From positions 6,263,775 to 6,327,774 of the forward strand of contig JALIRH010000008.1 of NCBI GenBank assembly GCA_023055505.1: a stretch of DNA of 64,000 nt. Direction: 5' to 3'. A program made the position numbers and the translations under genes. This DNA is from Callipepla californica brunnescens (lineage: Eukaryota; Chordata; Aves; Galliformes; Odontophoridae). The notes below the pieces were generated by a model. The model had not been told where the DNA came from and searched no databases. It worked only from the letters and a program-made list of their open reading frames with translations. Within the stretch, counting starts at the first letter, position 1, and every line of letters starts with the position of its first letter. This document shows positions 63,312 through 64,000 of this stretch, one piece after another.

Positions 63312-63417
63312 ATCACAGAATCTCAGAATTGTAAGGGTTGAAAGGGACGTCTAGAGATAACCTAGTCCATCCCCGTTCCCTAGACCAGATTGCACAGGTA
63401 GGTGTCCAGGCAGGTTT
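63312..63417 (-). mobile_element. CR1 LINE 3' end fragment, antisense
   Basis: Begins with 'aatcacagaatctcagaatt' and continues 'gttgaaagggacgtctagag' and 'taacctagtccatccccgtt', ending at 'gtgtccaggcaggt'. Since it restarts at the CR1 3' end it is a separate insertion from the piece at 62945. Confidence 0.85.
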
Positions 63418-64000
63418 TTTTTATTTTCTCCCTCTTCTTTGATGAACAGCTATCTTTGATGAATTAGCTGGAGTGAATTTTCATAAATAATTGTTTCTTA
63501 ACTACTGAATTTACTACTGATTTCATTATTTGCTTCGGTTTGGTATTTTATAGGAGAGTATCCAACATCAGAACAGTATTTTTCTTTTTTTCTTTTTTTC
63601 TCATTAATTGTTCCCACCTATGTGTTAAGTATTCAGGGTTAATATTTGCAGTTTATTGGTAGATGAATTATTAGTGTCTTAAAAGCATATTTTTTCATGT
63701 TAATGATTAAAAAATATCACAATGTGATTTATTTATTAATTTTCATTTTTAATAGTGCTGATTCAGTTCTAAATTCTTTATTCAACCTGAACTGTGACAC
63801 TAAACTCGTCAGGAAATACTAGATGAGATTCTGATCTCCCAAAGGGATTTACAGTCATCCAGCTTCATCATCTGCAGTGGAGTTTTCCTGATATGATTGA
63901 TGTCTATCTTACCTACTGACTCCAGTCTATTCTTTTAAGGTTGATTTATGTTACTTATATATGAGACTGTTGTATATATTAAAAAAAAAAAAAAAAAAAG
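63418..64000. other. Unassigned AT-rich DNA with A19 at edge
   Basis: No supported feature. An A19 tract lies at 63981-63999, cut by the window end, so its context to the right is unknown. Confidence 0.5.

Noticed and set aside
1..64000. CRISPR arrays, bacterial operons, rRNA genes or intact proviruses
   Set aside because: None was seen; the window is vertebrate noncoding-type DNA with LINE and mariner remnants.

Overview
This is vertebrate nuclear DNA, most likely from a bird and probably a galliform (chicken, turkey or quail relative). The repeats point there. There are nine recognisable CR1 LINE pieces and six copies of a short mariner-type element that looks like the GalluHop/Mariner1_GG group known from chicken. 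The sequence is AT-rich, poor in CpG and full of simple repeats and T/A tracts. It has no prokaryotic gene organisation. Most of the short open frames are chance or lie antisense to repeats.

Layout. From 4 to 25 kb on the plus strand there is a set of exon-like segments with splice signals: 7085-7238, 7446-7580, 13883-14020, 23326-23409 and a terminal exon at 24828-24909 with a poly(A) signal at 24945. A weaker upstream exon ends at 4223. All internal junctions share one codon phase, so the chain reads through without a stop for about 197 residues, or about 230 if the weak 4.1 kb exon with its ATG is included. I do not recognise the protein. This is the strongest candidate for an undescribed or unannotated gene in the window. 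Old CR1 and mariner pieces lie in its introns or next to them.

From 25 to 42 kb the DNA looks intergenic or intronic. It holds two mariner elements (25.6 and 27.4 kb), a short CR1 (30.6 kb), a 1.7 kb 5'-truncated CR1 with reverse transcriptase remnants (31.9-33.6 kb), a nested inverted repeat with nuclear-receptor-like half-sites (35.7 kb) and a CA/TA microsatellite (38.5 kb). From 42 to 64 kb there is a long-armed hairpin (42.4 kb), a weak exon candidate (45.9 kb), more CR1 pieces, an old MIR/L2-like tail (56 kb), a complete-length mariner copy in reverse orientation (60.8 kb) and a CR1/mariner mosaic (62.9-63.4 kb). Eight of the nine CR1 pieces are on the minus strand, which would fit a plus-strand transcription unit.

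No tRNA, rRNA, CRISPR, intact retrovirus or complete transposase gene was seen. All gene calls rest on splice signals, phase and open frames read by eye. No database search was possible.
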